In this document: positions 17,772-27,810 of the stretch, piece by piece | Layout of the letters: every line of letters begins with the position of its first letter | Numbering within the stretch: position 1 is the first letter of the stretch | Source: Firmicutes bacterium UBA3930 | Lineage (GTDB): Bacteria > Bacillota > Clostridia > Caldicoprobacterales > Caldicoprobacteraceae | DNA: 64,000 nt | Direction of reading: 5' to 3' | Assembly (NCBI GenBank): GCA_002385885.1 | Contig: DGEI01000013.1 | Span: forward strand, 1 to 64,000 | Program-made: the position numbers and the translations under genes | The notes under the pieces: generated by a model | What the model was told of the DNA's origin: nothing | Databases searched by the model: none | Seen by the model: only the letters and a program-made list of their open reading frames with translations

Positions 17772-20300
17772 ATGGCAATATATACGCCTCTGATGCCGGA
17801 GACAGCCGGAATGGAATACCATATAAATATACTTCAAATTGGGCTTGGAATATCCCGGGTTGCTGCCAGATTGCTGGTTAACCGCGGTATAACGGATATA
17901 GGCCAGGCTGCGTCGTTTTTGAACCCTTCTCTTGAATCATTACATGATCCATATCTGCTGCCCGACATGGATAAAGCTGTAAAACGAATCGAAAATGCCA
18001 TTGCGCTGCGGGAACCGATTGTGATATACGGCGACTATGATGTGGACGGAATTACCGCTGCTTCAATGCTCTTTTTGTTTTTGAAAGAAAGAGGCGCTGA
18101 AGTTGAAGTATACATTCCTAACCGGTATGCCGAAGGATACGGAATGAACTGCGAGGCTGTTGAAGTCATATCCGGCCGGGGGGCAAAACTGGTAATAACC
18201 GTTGACTGCGGCATTACTTCCATTGAAGAGGTTGAACTGGCAAAACAATTGGGTATGGATGTGATTATTACCGATCATCACACCTGCGGCAGCGCCCTTC
18301 CCAACGCCGCTGCAGTTGTCAATCCCGCCAGGGCCGGCCATGAATATCCCTTTCGCAGCCTGGCCGGAGTAGGTGTGGCAGCGAAGCTCGTACAAGCCAT
18401 GGCAGGAATTGATGGTATCAGGGAGTATCTGGATTTGATCGCTCTTGGCACCGTAGCCGATGTTGTTCCTTTGCTGGATGAAAACCGAACTTTTGCGGCA
18501 AAGGGTCTGGAAAAGATGAAAACCGATCCTAATATAGGGCTTGACGAATTGATAAAAGCAGCCGGGTTACAGGGAGACAGTATAGATGCATCAAGAATTG
18601 CTTTTGGGCTTGCGCCCCGGCTAAATGCAGCAGGAAGGATGGCGGATGCATCTCTGGGGGTTTCTTTGCTGACAACCCGGGATCGGCAGGAGGCAGCACA
18701 GATTGCCCAGGAACTGAACGAACAGAACAGAAACCGGCAGCAGATAGAAAATGATATGATTGATGAATGCCGGAAAAGGGTTATGGAAGGCGGAAACTTA
18801 AGCCGGGACAGGATTATTGTCCTTGACGGGGAGAACTGGCACACCGGTGTGATAGGAATAGCAGCATCAAAGATTTCAGAGATGTTTTACCGCCCGTGTA
18901 TTTTGATATCCCGTCAGGGTGATGTTGGAGTGGGGTCGGCAAGGAGCATAGAGGGGTTTAATATATACACCGCTTTAAACAGCTTTAGCCATCTGTTTGT
19001 TAAGTTCGGCGGACATGAGATGGCAGCAGGGTTTACCATACCGGTAAACCTTATATCGGAACTAAAACAGCAGCTTGCCGGTTACTGTAATAATAATTTA
19101 GACTGCTCCCTTTTGAATCCCAGGGAATACTATGATGATATTTTGGCAACCCGGGATATCACCATGTCATTAATACAGGAATTAAAACAAATGGAACCCT
19201 TTGGCGCCGGAAATCCCTATCCGAAATTTCTGTTCAGCGATGTGGAGGTGAATAACTGCAGGGCTGTGGGGAACGAAGGAAAGCATTTAAAGATGGCTGT
19301 TTCAATTGAACAGCGGTTGTGGGACGCCATAGGTTTTGGATTTGGATGGAATAAGGATTATCTTGAGGCCGGCAGCAGCAAACTGGATATTATAGCCGCT
19401 TTGGAGGAAAATGTATGGAATGGCATAAAGAAGATTCAGCTAAACGTAAAATCAATGAAGGCAGCCTTAACAGATCATAAAGATATTGACGGCTTCCTTG
19501 AACCCTTTTATTTAAAATTTTTTGATGCTTTTTTTGAAGGAATTATGTATAATAAAACTGATGCTGATGTTTGCAGTTATATGATGGATACTGCTGTTTT
19601 CAAAACCATAAACTGTGAAGATGCGGTTAGTTATTTCGAAGAGGTACGGTTAGGCAATTTGATTCTGACCAATACTCCTGAGGGGGGAAGATGGGCTTTG
19701 GCCCGGGTTCTGGAGCGTGAACCGCCCTGGTCTGCTTTCGAATACGGTTATTTTCAGAATACGCGCAGTATGGGGCTGAATGCCATACTGTTAGCTCCTT
19801 GCTTAGGCAAGGTCCCGTATAATCACTACGAAAGGATTTATCTGCTTGATCAGGAGATCCCCCTGTACAGTAACCTGCCGTTACTGGAGAAATACAAAGA
19901 AAAGGTATACATAATCAACGGCTGGACCGATGATGACAAATTGTTCGACCGCGCTTCAGACAGGCTTAAACTGAGCAGACATGATTTTGTCGTATTGTAC
20001 AGATGGCTGTATTCACGGCGTGGACGCCAGAATATATGGCCTGATACGTCCACCATGCTGCATAATTATAAACAGGCTGCAGCACAGGATATCAATATGT
20101 TTCAACTCCGGTTAATGCTTGGTGTATTTCATGAGCTGGAGTTTATAAAAGTAAGCGTCCAACCGGCTTATATTTCGGTTGAATGCAATCTGAACCCACG
20201 CAACCGGGAGCTTATGGAGAGTAAGCTTTACCAGTGCTATATGGCATGGATGGAGAAAATGATAAGCCGTGGGACAAAGGAGGATAATAAATGGAGTTAA
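17772..20300 (+). CDS. recJ: Single-stranded-DNA-specific exonuclease RecJ, long form
   Basis: 5'-3' single-strand DNA exonuclease of recombination and repair. 842 residues; the classical RecJ core is about 570. DHH domain motifs are [13 protein letters not shown] (residue 87 on), TVDCGI and [16 protein letters not shown] and [10 protein letters not shown] follow. DHHA1 has [13 protein letters not shown], then an OB-type domain ([15 protein letters not shown]). Residues beyond about 570 form an extension of the type in long Firmicute RecJ proteins, with no motif I recognise. I chose the ATG at 17772, 12 bases after AAAGGAGG; an in-frame TTG at 17745 lies before that site. Its end overlaps apt by 10 bases. 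Confidence 0.94.
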   Translation: MAIYTPLMPETAGMEYHINILQIGLGISRVAARLLVNRGITDIGQAASFLNPSLESLHDPYLLPDMDKAVKRIENAIALREPIVIYGDYDVDGITAASMLFLFLKERGAEVEVYIPNRYAEGYGMNCEAVEVISGRGAKLVITVDCGITSIEEVELAKQLGMDVIITDHHTCGSALPNAAAVVNPARAGHEYPFRSLAGVGVAAKLVQAMAGIDGIREYLDLIALGTVADVVPLLDENRTFAAKGLEKMKTDPNIGLDELIKAAGLQGDSIDASRIAFGLAPRLNAAGRMADASLGVSLLTTRDRQEAAQIAQELNEQNRNRQQIENDMIDECRKRVMEGGNLSRDRIIVLDGENWHTGVIGIAASKISEMFYRPCILISRQGDVGVGSARSIEGFNIYTALNSFSHLFVKFGGHEMAAGFTIPVNLISELKQQLAGYCNNNLDCSLLNPREYYDDILATRDITMSLIQELKQMEPFGAGNPYPKFLFSDVEVNNCRAVGNEGKHLKMAVSIEQRLWDAIGFGFGWNKDYLEAGSSKLDIIAALEENVWNGIKKIQLNVKSMKAALTDHKDIDGFLEPFYLKFFDAFFEGIMYNKTDADVCSYMMDTAVFKTINCEDAVSYFEEVRLGNLILTNTPEGGRWALARVLEREPPWSAFEYGYFQNTRSMGLNAILLAPCLGKVPYNHYERIYLLDQEIPLYSNLPLLEKYKEKVYIINGWTDDDKLFDRASDRLKLSRHDFVVLYRWLYSRRGRQNIWPDTSTMLHNYKQAAAQDINMFQLRLMLGVFHELEFIKVSVQPAYISVECNLNPRNRELMESKLYQCYMAWMEKMISRGTKEDNKWS

Positions 20301-20809
20301 AAGAGAAAGTAAGGATTGTTATGGATTTTCCAAAAGAGGGTATCAGCTTTAAGGATATTACAACTCTTCTGAAAGATCCTGAAGCTTATGTTTATACCGT
20401 TGATTCCCTTGTAAACTACTGCAGGGAGAAGGGTGTCGATATAATAGTCGGGCCTGAAGCAAGAGGCTTTGTATTGGGCGCACCGGTTGCATATGCGTTA
20501 AAAGTCGGATTTGTTCCGGTAAGAAAACCGGGAAAACTGCCTGCAGAGACGGTCAAGTACGAATATGAGCTGGAATACGGTATGGACAGCCTGGAAATTC
20601 ATAAGGATGCCATCCGGCCCGGCCAGAGAGTCGTGGTGGTTGACGATCTGCTGGCAACAGGCGGTACCGCGCTGGCGGCTGTGAAACTGGTTGAAAAATT
20701 GGGGGGTATCGTTGTAGGTGTTGTTTTCGTAATGGAATTGAGCTATTTGGACGGAAGAAAAACCTTGGAAGGTTACGATGTCTATTCCGTTGTAAGTTAC
20801 GATGATTAA
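20291..20809 (+). CDS. apt: Adenine phosphoribosyltransferase
   Basis: Salvages adenine to AMP using PRPP. 172 residues, usual length. Motifs are [16 protein letters not shown] near the start, [20 protein letters not shown] and the PRPP-binding loop [24 protein letters not shown] lies inside recJ and the start overlaps recJ, so it is coupled. The recJ-apt-relA order is common in clostridia. Confidence 0.97.
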   Translation: MELKEKVRIVMDFPKEGISFKDITTLLKDPEAYVYTVDSLVNYCREKGVDIIVGPEARGFVLGAPVAYALKVGFVPVRKPGKLPAETVKYEYELEYGMDSLEIHKDAIRPGQRVVVVDDLLATGGTALAAVKLVEKLGGIVVGVVFVMELSYLDGRKTLEGYDVYSVVSYDD

Positions 20810-20826
20810 TCCGCGATAATCCGCTG

Positions 20827-20854
20827 GTGGTTGGTGAGCTTTTCTGCCAACCAC
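20827..20854 (+). terminator. Hairpin after apt, possible terminator or attenuator
   Basis: GTGGTTGG and CCAACCAC form an eight-base stem with a 12-base loop. Only a weak T tract (TCTTTG) follows, so it may only partly stop transcription before relA. Confidence 0.45.
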
Positions 20855-21022
20855 TCTTTGTATAAAAAAGCTGTTATGCCTGTATCACATGAAATATTTA
20901 ATGTACGGCATTTTTACATGTTTGATTGGCTGTATGCAGCGGTAAAAATACATAGCGTTTTTTTCGGGGAATATCTTTGTCCCGAATCTCGTTTGAACTA
21001 CCAATCAGAAAGGGGTGGAACA

Positions 21023-23233
21023 GTGAATAACAGCAGCGCTAACAGAATTGTTGATATTGAAAGCAAAGTGGCCGAGCTGAAAAGCAGGGCAGAATCGGTG
21101 TACGGGAAAGAAAGTGTCGAAATTATATTAAAGGCCTACGATTATGCTGAGAAGGCCCACCAGGGCCAGAAACGTTCTTCCGGCGATCCTTATATTATCC
21201 ACCCTCTGGAAGTCTCTCTTATTCTGTTGGAGTTGGGACTGGATGCCGATACCGTTGCTGCAGGGATATTGCATGATGTTGTTGAAGATACAGGCAGCGC
21301 TCCCCAGGAACTTGAGAATGAGTTTGGTCCGGAAATCGCCAAGCTTGTTGATGGTGTCACCAAGCTGAGCCGGATAGAGTACAAGACAAAAGAAGAGCAG
21401 CAGGTCGAAAATTTACGGAAAATGTTTGTTGCCATGGCAAAAGACATAAGGGTTATTATCATAAAGCTGGCTGACCGGCTGCATAATTTAAGAACGCTTG
21501 AATATGTAGATGAAGTCAAACAGCGGGAGAAGGCATATGAAAGTTTGGAAATCTATGCACCTCTGGCCCATAGGCTGGGGATATTCCGTATAAAATGGGA
21601 GCTTGAGGATATATCACTTCGATATATCGATCCAAAGGGATATTATGATCTTGTGGAAAGAGTTGCTACCAAGAGGAAAGAACGGGAAGATATTATTCAG
21701 GAAGTAATACAGACCCTGAAGGCAAGGCTGAATGAAATGAACATCGAGGCTGACATAGACGGCCGGCCAAAGAATTTTTACAGTATTTACCGGAAGATGT
21801 ATATGCAGCATAAAGATTTTGATGAGATAACCGATCTGTTGGCTATCCGGGTCATTGTGAATACTGTAAAGGACTGCTATGGAGTTCTTGGCATTGTCCA
21901 CACCCTTTGGAAACCGATTCCAGGACGTTTTAAGGACTATATAGCAGTTCCCAAGCCCAATATGTACCAATCCCTTCACACCACCGTTATTGATTCAAGA
22001 GGCGAGCTGTTTGAAATCCAGATCAGGACCTGGGATATGCACCGTACCGCGGAATACGGCATTGCCGCCCACTGGAAGTACAAAGAAGGGCGCAAGGTTT
22101 CAACCGATCTGGATGATAAACTGTCCTGGCTCCGCGAAATACTGGAATGGCAAAGCGAACTGAAGGATTTCAGGGAATTTGTAGAAACTTTAAAAATAGA
22201 TCTTTTTAACGATGAAGTCTTTGTTTTTACTCCGAAAGGTGATGTGATTGACCTGCCCAAGGGAGCGGTTCCGCTGGATTTTGCATATGCCATCCATACT
22301 GAGATAGGAAACAAATGTGTCGGCGCAAAGGTTAACGGCAAGCTGGTTCCGCTGGATTATCAGCTTCAAACCGGCGAAATAGTTGAAATCTTAACGTCCG
22401 GCAGCAGCCGCGGGCCAAGCAGGGACTGGCTGAAAATCGTAAAAACCAGCCAGGCGAAAAGCAAGATTAAACAGTGGTTTAAGAAGGAAAGACGGGAAGA
22501 GAATATTGATAAAGGCAAGGAAATGCTTGAAAGAGAGGCCAAGAGGCAGGGATATGTGCTTTCACAGCTAATGAAAAATGAGTGGCTGGAGCCAATATAT
22601 AAAAAATACGGCTTCAACTCGTTTGATGATGTATATTCTGCAATCGGCTACGGGGGACTGACCACCAATCAAATACTGCTAAGGCTTATCAATGAGTATA
22701 AGAGAACCCAAAAGGCCGCAGCGCCCGAGGCTGCTGACGACACGGGAGCAAAGCAAGCTAAAGATGACAGGCATAAAAAGCATTATGGAAAGGGTATACA
22801 GGTAAAGGGAATTGACAATATCCTGGTACGGATTGCCAGGTGCTGCAATCCTGTACCGGGAGATGAGATAATAGGTTATATTACAAAGGGGAGAGGTGTC
22901 TCGGTCCACAGGGTTGACTGCATTAACCTGGCAGAGATCACCGAAGAACAGCATCGGTTTATCGATGTGGAATGGACCGAACAGGACCGGGCTTCCTATA
23001 ATGCTGAAATACAGATTATTGCAAGAGACCGCCAGTCTCTCCTGGCGGATATTACCAGTGCAATTGCAAATATGGATATTACCATTACTGCCGTTAATGC
23101 CAGGACAAACAGGAACAGGCTGGCCAGCATTAATCTTGGTGTGGAGATAGGCAATACCCAGCAGCTTGAAAAAGTGATGAGGCAGCTTAAAAAACTGCAG
23201 GATGTACTGGATGTTTACAGGATGAATGCATAA
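21023..23233 (+). CDS. relA: Bifunctional (p)ppGpp synthetase/hydrolase, RelA/SpoT family
   Basis: Makes and degrades the stringent-response alarmone. 736 residues. The HD hydrolase domain has HPLEVSLILLELGLDADT and GILHDVVEDT (H84, D85). The synthetase domain has RFKDYIAVPKPNMYQSLHTT; the RxKD motif near residue 302 marks the bifunctional type. A TGS domain (EVFVFTPKGDVIDLPKGA), a zinc-finger-like segment and a C-terminal ACT domain (LLADITSAIANMDITIT) follow. GTG start with AGGGGTGG eight bases upstream. The reading frame stays open 64 codons further up, but without ribosome site or conservation that I recognise. Confidence 0.95.
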   Translation: MNNSSANRIVDIESKVAELKSRAESVYGKESVEIILKAYDYAEKAHQGQKRSSGDPYIIHPLEVSLILLELGLDADTVAAGILHDVVEDTGSAPQELENEFGPEIAKLVDGVTKLSRIEYKTKEEQQVENLRKMFVAMAKDIRVIIIKLADRLHNLRTLEYVDEVKQREKAYESLEIYAPLAHRLGIFRIKWELEDISLRYIDPKGYYDLVERVATKRKEREDIIQEVIQTLKARLNEMNIEADIDGRPKNFYSIYRKMYMQHKDFDEITDLLAIRVIVNTVKDCYGVLGIVHTLWKPIPGRFKDYIAVPKPNMYQSLHTTVIDSRGELFEIQIRTWDMHRTAEYGIAAHWKYKEGRKVSTDLDDKLSWLREILEWQSELKDFREFVETLKIDLFNDEVFVFTPKGDVIDLPKGAVPLDFAYAIHTEIGNKCVGAKVNGKLVPLDYQLQTGEIVEILTSGSSRGPSRDWLKIVKTSQAKSKIKQWFKKERREENIDKGKEMLEREAKRQGYVLSQLMKNEWLEPIYKKYGFNSFDDVYSAIGYGGLTTNQILLRLINEYKRTQKAAAPEAADDTGAKQAKDDRHKKHYGKGIQVKGIDNILVRIARCCNPVPGDEIIGYITKGRGVSVHRVDCINLAEITEEQHRFIDVEWTEQDRASYNAEIQIIARDRQSLLADITSAIANMDITITAVNARTNRNRLASINLGVEIGNTQQLEKVMRQLKKLQDVLDVYRMNA

Positions 23234-23301
23234 ACATCATACTTGAATCAGCCGCTGCAGCAATAAAACGAGCATATAAGCCGTAACGGGAGGAAGTATG
23301 T

Positions 23302-23751
23302 ATGAGAGCAGTTGTACAGAGGGTTAAACATGCCCGGGTCACTGTACAGGGTGAAACAGTAGGGCAGATAGATAAAGGCCTGCTCATTTTTTTGGGTGTG
23401 GAAAAGGACGATAACGACAGTGACCTGAACTATATTGCAGATAAGGCAGCCGGCCTCAGGATCTTTGAAGACGAAAACGGCAAAATGAATTTGTCCGTAC
23501 AGGACGTGGGCGGCTCCATACTGGTAGTGTCCCAGTTTACACTGCATGGCGACTGCCGGAAAGGAAGGCGGCCCAGCTTCATACGGGCAGCTGAGCCGGA
23601 TGCTGCCAAGCGGTACTATGATTTATTTATAGAAAAAATAGGTGGTATGGGAATTCCCGTTGCCCAGGGTGTGTTTCAGGCCATGATGGAAGTATCATTA
23701 ATCAACGATGGCCCTGTCACAATACTGCTGGACAGCAGAAAAACTTTTTAA
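23302..23751 (+). CDS. dtd: D-aminoacyl-tRNA deacylase
   Basis: Hydrolyses D-aminoacyl-tRNA, a proofreading enzyme. 149 residues, family length. [15 protein letters not shown] opens the protein; [17 protein letters not shown] and [11 protein letters not shown] carry the two conserved active-site segments (SQFTL and GPVT). ATG at 23302 after GGGAGGAAG. The relA-dtd pairing is a widespread Firmicute arrangement. Confidence 0.97.
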   Translation: MRAVVQRVKHARVTVQGETVGQIDKGLLIFLGVEKDDNDSDLNYIADKAAGLRIFEDENGKMNLSVQDVGGSILVVSQFTLHGDCRKGRRPSFIRAAEPDAAKRYYDLFIEKIGGMGIPVAQGVFQAMMEVSLINDGPVTILLDSRKTF

Positions 23752-23785
23752 AGTACAGTGTTTATTATTAAGGAGAGTTCAGCGA

Positions 23786-24409
23786 ATGAAAGTAATTTCG
23801 ATGGAGGTCGGGCCTCTTTCTTCGAATTGTTATATATTATACTGCCAGCACTCCAATAAAGCTGCCGTTATAGATCCCGGCGCGGAAGGCGAGCAGATCA
23901 TTAACCTGATAAAGCGCAACAAACTGGATGTCCGGTATATTCTGCTGACCCACGGGCATTTTGATCACATAGGGGCAGTAAAACTTATAAAAGAAGAGTT
24001 TAATGCTCCTGCTGCCATTCATGTTGAGGATGCCGGATGCTTAAACGACAGCAGCATGAATTTATCCTTCTATATGGGAATGGATATCGGCAGCCAGGGT
24101 GCTGCTGAAAAAATTCTTGAAGACGGAGACAGGCTCTGTATTGGCAATATAGAACTGAAAGTGCTTCATACCCCCGGCCATTCCAGGGGAAGCGTCAGCT
24201 TCGCTGCTCCCGGGGCTGTTTTTACCGGGGATGCCTTATTCTGCGGATCTATAGGAAGAAGTGACTTTCCGGGAGGGAATTACAAAGAGTTGATCCATTC
24301 CATAACCGATAAACTGATGACCCTTGATGATAACACCATAGTTTATCCCGGGCATGGACCTGCAAGCACTATTGGAAGAGAAAGGCTGACAAATCCATTT
24401 ATCAGATAA
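23786..24409 (+). CDS. Metallo-beta-lactamase-fold hydrolase (glyoxalase II-like, YqgX type)
   Basis: 207-residue metal hydrolase. It has the metal-binding LTHGHFDHIG (HxHxDH), the later histidine in HTPGHSRGS, the aspartate in TGDALF and the terminal YPGHGPAS. It resembles the small glyoxalase II-like proteins found between dtd and hemZ in clostridia; the true substrate is unknown. The ATG at 23786 follows AAGGAGAG. An in-frame extension into dtd is not conserved. Confidence 0.88.
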   Translation: MKVISMEVGPLSSNCYILYCQHSNKAAVIDPGAEGEQIINLIKRNKLDVRYILLTHGHFDHIGAVKLIKEEFNAPAAIHVEDAGCLNDSSMNLSFYMGMDIGSQGAAEKILEDGDRLCIGNIELKVLHTPGHSRGSVSFAAPGAVFTGDALFCGSIGRSDFPGGNYKELIHSITDKLMTLDDNTIVYPGHGPASTIGRERLTNPFIR

Positions 24410-24434
24410 ATGATGATTCGGAGGTTTATATATA

Positions 24435-25958
24435 TTGAACGTTGTGATCCATCTGCCCAATGGCGAATTCGGGCATGAAATCTGGGAACTGACCCGGATT
24501 TTTTTCCCGGGCAGGGAAGCAAAGGTGCTGCACCCGATTACCGGAGACATGGCCGCACAGGATTGCCTGGCGGCAGATTTTCTGTTAACGGTATGGTATT
24601 CGTATGTAAATGATTATGAAATAGAAGTGCATACCAAGTTGGAAAATAAAACGGATAAGCCGTTGAAATACAACATACACCGGTTTAGCATAAATGAACA
24701 TATTAAAAAGCAGCCGATAAAGGAAAAAAGAGAAATAAAGAAGATTTTAGGCCGGTGTATATATGATGCGCTGGCTGAACATACCGGCATTTATCCAAGC
24801 TGGGGAACACTTACCGGAGTACGTCCGCTGAAAGTGGTACACAACCTGATGGATGATGGTTTTGACGACATGGAGGTACTGGATATCCTGACTTCCGGAT
24901 ACAGGGTAAAACGGGATAAGGCTGAACTGCTGACCGGAACCGCCGGGAACCAGCGTCACATATTAGTGGAAAACAGTGATGACATGGTCTCGCTTTATAT
25001 TCATATTCCATTTTGCCCTACCAGATGCCTGTACTGTTCCTTTCCTTCCGTTGTGTTGGACAGAAAAAGCGATATTGCAGACAAGTATCTGGATTGTCTT
25101 ATTATGGAACTGGATCAGGCTGTAAATGAATTAGTCCAGCGGGGGATAATGATCCAGAGTATATATATCGGCGGCGGAACCCCGACAGCCCTCACCTATT
25201 CACAGCTGGAAAGGCTGATGGGCGCTGTTGATCTTGTTATGGACGGCCGGAAAATTAAAGAATATACCGTTGAATGCGGCCGCCCTGACAGCCTGGACCT
25301 GGATAAGCTCAGCATCCTTAAAGCCTTCGGGGTAAACCGTATCAGCATTAACCCTCAAACCATGAACCAGGAAACACTGGACAAAATCGGGAGGAAACAC
25401 ACGGTACAGCAAGTTATATCGGGTATCAATATGGCCAGATACATCGGCTTTGACTGTATCAATATGGATGTTATAGCAGGCCTGCCGGGGGAAAATGCAG
25501 AACACATGGAAAAGACCATGGCCTCTCTGGCTTCTTTGAATCCTGAAAATATTACGGTTCATACCCTTGCCGTAAAGAGGGCTTCCCGGCTGAAAAAAAG
25601 CCTTGAAGAATATCCATTGGCCGGAGATGATACGGCCGAAGAGATGCTGCGGGTATGCCATCGGTGGATTAAGGAAATGGACATGATTCCCTATTACCTT
25701 TACCGGCAAAAATATATGGTTGGGAATCTGGAGAATGTCGGGTATTCCAGGAGAGGAAAAGAATGCATATACAATATACAGATGATGGGAGAGAAGCAGA
25801 CCATTTGGGGTTTTGGAGCCGGTGCCGTTTCCAAGATATATTATTCATCTGAGGACCGCATACAGCGCCTCCCCAATGCAAAGGATATAAACGAATATAT
25901 AAACAGGATTCAGGGGACCATACATCGCAAGAAAGCGATTATTGACAGCATGCTTTAG
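24435..25958 (+). CDS. hemZ: Coproporphyrinogen dehydrogenase HemZ, radical SAM
   Basis: Oxygen-independent coproporphyrinogen oxidase-like radical-SAM enzyme of Firmicutes. 507 residues. An N-terminal domain of about 180 residues contains TLTGVRPLKV. The radical-SAM cluster motif CPTRCLYC follows (C194, C198, C201), then YIGGGTPTAL, VECGRPDSL and the VIAGLPGE motif. TTG start at 24435 after GGAGGTTT. The TAG stop is followed after two bases by a complete palindromic repeat. In organisms without full haem synthesis, related proteins may act on other tetrapyrroles. Confidence 0.93.
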   Translation: MNVVIHLPNGEFGHEIWELTRIFFPGREAKVLHPITGDMAAQDCLAADFLLTVWYSYVNDYEIEVHTKLENKTDKPLKYNIHRFSINEHIKKQPIKEKREIKKILGRCIYDALAEHTGIYPSWGTLTGVRPLKVVHNLMDDGFDDMEVLDILTSGYRVKRDKAELLTGTAGNQRHILVENSDDMVSLYIHIPFCPTRCLYCSFPSVVLDRKSDIADKYLDCLIMELDQAVNELVQRGIMIQSIYIGGGTPTALTYSQLERLMGAVDLVMDGRKIKEYTVECGRPDSLDLDKLSILKAFGVNRISINPQTMNQETLDKIGRKHTVQQVISGINMARYIGFDCINMDVIAGLPGENAEHMEKTMASLASLNPENITVHTLAVKRASRLKKSLEEYPLAGDDTAEEMLRVCHRWIKEMDMIPYYLYRQKYMVGNLENVGYSRRGKECIYNIQMMGEKQTIWGFGAGAVSKIYYSSEDRIQRLPNAKDINEYINRIQGTIHRKKAIIDSML

Positions 25959-25960
25959 AG

Positions 25961-26129
25961 TGTGAAGAATATTATTCCGCCCGCTGGAGCTTAAGGCTAA
26001 GAACCAGTAGCACTCGCTCCGGGCCTCCACCAAAACTCGCTTCGCTCAAACATTGGTTCCGGCTGTCCTCCGCTTCGCTAACAGGTTCTAAGCCTTTGCG
26101 CAAGGCGGGGCTCCATAATATTCTTCACA
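25961..26129 (-). repeat. Complete palindromic repeat, about 169 bp, inverted copy
   Basis: Starts two bases after the hemZ stop with TGTGAAGAATATTATTCCGC and ends GCTCCATAATATTCTTCACA, giving terminal inverted repeats of 15 perfect bases and a weaker extension. In the same orientation as the copy at 14808 it reads from right to left. Internal motifs (AGCACTCGCTCCGGGCC, CTCCGCTTCGCTAACAGG) match the other copies. It separates hemZ from the hisS promoter. Confidence 0.9.
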
Positions 26130-26185
26130 ACGTACTATACGTCTCAAAGAGCATTTGAACCGGCTAAAACCTGCAAAATCAATGG

Positions 26186-26214
26186 TTGACAACGGCATAT
26201 GCCGGGGTTATAAT
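26186..26214 (+). promoter_or_regulatory. Consensus sigma-A promoter of hisS-aspS
   Basis: TTGACA (26186-26191), exactly 17 bases, TATAAT (26209-26214): a perfect match to consensus. Transcription should begin near 26221, at the front of the T-box leader. Confidence 0.88.
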
Positions 26215-26220
26215 ACATAT

Positions 26221-26481
26221 AATCAAAAACCCATAAATGGCAGTGAAAGGAAGGAGTACCCGGGTGGAAGTATCAGAGAGGGGATGCCCCGGCTGGAAGC
26301 GTCCCTTACGGAAGTCCGGAGAAAGACATCCTTGAGCCGGTCTGCTGAAGGGCAGTAGGCAGATCCGCGGCCCGGCGTTACGGGAAGAGTGGGAGAATAA
26401 CAATTCTCCAATAAGGGTGGTACCACGGGTAAATTAACCTCTCGTCCCTTTATGTTGAGGGATTTGAGAGGTTTTATTTTT
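26221..26481 (+). ncRNA. T-box riboswitch of hisS-aspS, specifier GAC (Asp) overlapping CAU (His)
   Basis: Leader RNA that senses uncharged tRNA and controls read-through. It shows stem I elements (AGAGAG near 26275, then GGCTGGAAG), the T-box tag AAGGGTGGTACCACGGG (26413-26430) and a terminator, ACCTCTC...GAGAGGT with a T run (26438-26481), that competes with the antiterminator. Aligned with the two other T-boxes here, the specifier position, 10 bases before the end of the TTGAGC element, is GAC at 26325-26327. CAT (His) overlaps it at 26327-26329, matching the two synthetases encoded downstream. Confidence 0.9.
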
Positions 26482-26501
26482 AAAAGGAGGAACATTGTAA
26501 T

Positions 26502-27764
26502 ATGATAGCAAAAGCGCCCAGAGGCACAAAAGATGTTTTGCCTTATGAATCATACAAATGGCATTATGTTGAAGATAATATCCGGGAGATAACGCGGTTA
26601 TTTGGCTATAAAGAGATCCGCACCCCTACTTTCGAACACACAGAATTATTTGAACGCGGCGTAGGTGAAACCACCGATGTTGTTCAAAAGGAGATGTATA
26701 CCTTTGACGATAAAGGCGGAAGAAGCATTACGCTGAAGCCGGAGGGGACAGCGGGAGCCGTCCGGGCATATATAGAAGGCGGGCTTCATTCAATGGCCCA
26801 GCCCATAAAGATGTACTATCTGACTCCTGTTTTCCGGTATGAAAAGCCTCAGACCGGGCGTTTGAGGGAGCATCATCAGTTTGGGATAGAGGTGTTTGGC
26901 GCACCCGAGGCATCGGTGGACGCAGAGATTATAATACTGGCTATGACGCTGTTTAGCAGGCTCAATATCAAGGGCCTTGAACTCCGTATCAACAGCATTG
27001 GCTGTCCTGCCTGCCGTCCCCGGTACCATACAGTCCTTAAAGAATACCTGGCCGGTCATCTGGATGAAATGTGTTCCAACTGTAAACAGCGTTTTGAGAG
27101 AAATCCTTTGCGTTCCCTGGACTGCAAGGAGGAGAACTGCAAAAGAATCGCTTTGAACGCGCCTGTTATACTGGATTATCTCTGCGACGAGTGCAAACAG
27201 CATTTTGATGAGCTGCAGCAGTACCTGAAAGCTGCCGATATACCCTATAAAGTGGATCCCATGATTGTAAGGGGTCTGGATTACTATACAAAAACCGTAT
27301 TTGAAATAATATTCAGTGAAGATGAATCAGAGCTTACGGTATGCGGCGGAGGCAGGTACGACGGACTGGTTAAACTATGCGGAGGGCCTGATACGCCCGG
27401 CGCGGGATTTGGCATGGGCTTGGAAAGGCTGATTATGGTATTGGAAAAAAGGAAGGCCATGATTCCCGAATCGGATAATCTCAAGGTGATGTTTATCACC
27501 AAAGGGGACAAGGCCAGACGCAAAGCCTTCCAACTGCTTGACAGTCTGCGGCGGGAAGGAATCCCGGCCGATATGGATCATTTGGACAGAAGTATGAGGG
27601 CACAGTTTAAATACGCCGATAAAACAGGGGTGCCCTGTGTATGTATTCTCGGTGAAGATGAAATTGAGAACAAACAGGTTAAGATAAGGGATATGGCAAC
27701 AGGCCAGGAATCAGCCATTTCCATGGAACGGCTGATCCCATATTTAAAAGATAATTTGAAATAA
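26502..27764 (+). CDS. hisS: Histidyl-tRNA synthetase
   Basis: Class II synthetase charging tRNA-His. 420 residues, normal length. Motifs: APRGTKDVLP, RTPTFEHTELFERGVG, TLKPEGTAGAVRAY (motif 2 region PVFRYEKPQTGRLREHHQFG), histidine-binding VRGLDYYTKTVFEI and CGGGRYDGL, motif 3 GFGMGLERLIM, and a C-terminal anticodon-binding domain. The ATG at 26502 follows AAAAGGAGG. It is co-transcribed with aspS 46 bases downstream. Confidence 0.97.
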   Translation: MIAKAPRGTKDVLPYESYKWHYVEDNIREITRLFGYKEIRTPTFEHTELFERGVGETTDVVQKEMYTFDDKGGRSITLKPEGTAGAVRAYIEGGLHSMAQPIKMYYLTPVFRYEKPQTGRLREHHQFGIEVFGAPEASVDAEIIILAMTLFSRLNIKGLELRINSIGCPACRPRYHTVLKEYLAGHLDEMCSNCKQRFERNPLRSLDCKEENCKRIALNAPVILDYLCDECKQHFDELQQYLKAADIPYKVDPMIVRGLDYYTKTVFEIIFSEDESELTVCGGGRYDGLVKLCGGPDTPGAGFGMGLERLIMVLEKRKAMIPESDNLKVMFITKGDKARRKAFQLLDSLRREGIPADMDHLDRSMRAQFKYADKTGVPCVCILGEDEIENKQVKIRDMATGQESAISMERLIPYLKDNLK

Positions 27765-27810
27765 CTGCAGAAACAACCATACCAATTGAATGAAACGGAG
27801 GAATAATAAA

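Noticed and set aside
20831..21022. In-frame 64-codon extension upstream of relA
   Set aside because: The RelA family starts near the GTG at 21023, which has a good ribosome site; the extension overlaps the apt hairpin and shows no conservation that I recognise.
26155..26358. Open frame across the hisS leader; similar ones at 26223-26495 (minus) and 42853-43095
   Set aside because: They lie wholly in T-box leaders whose RNA elements explain the sequence.
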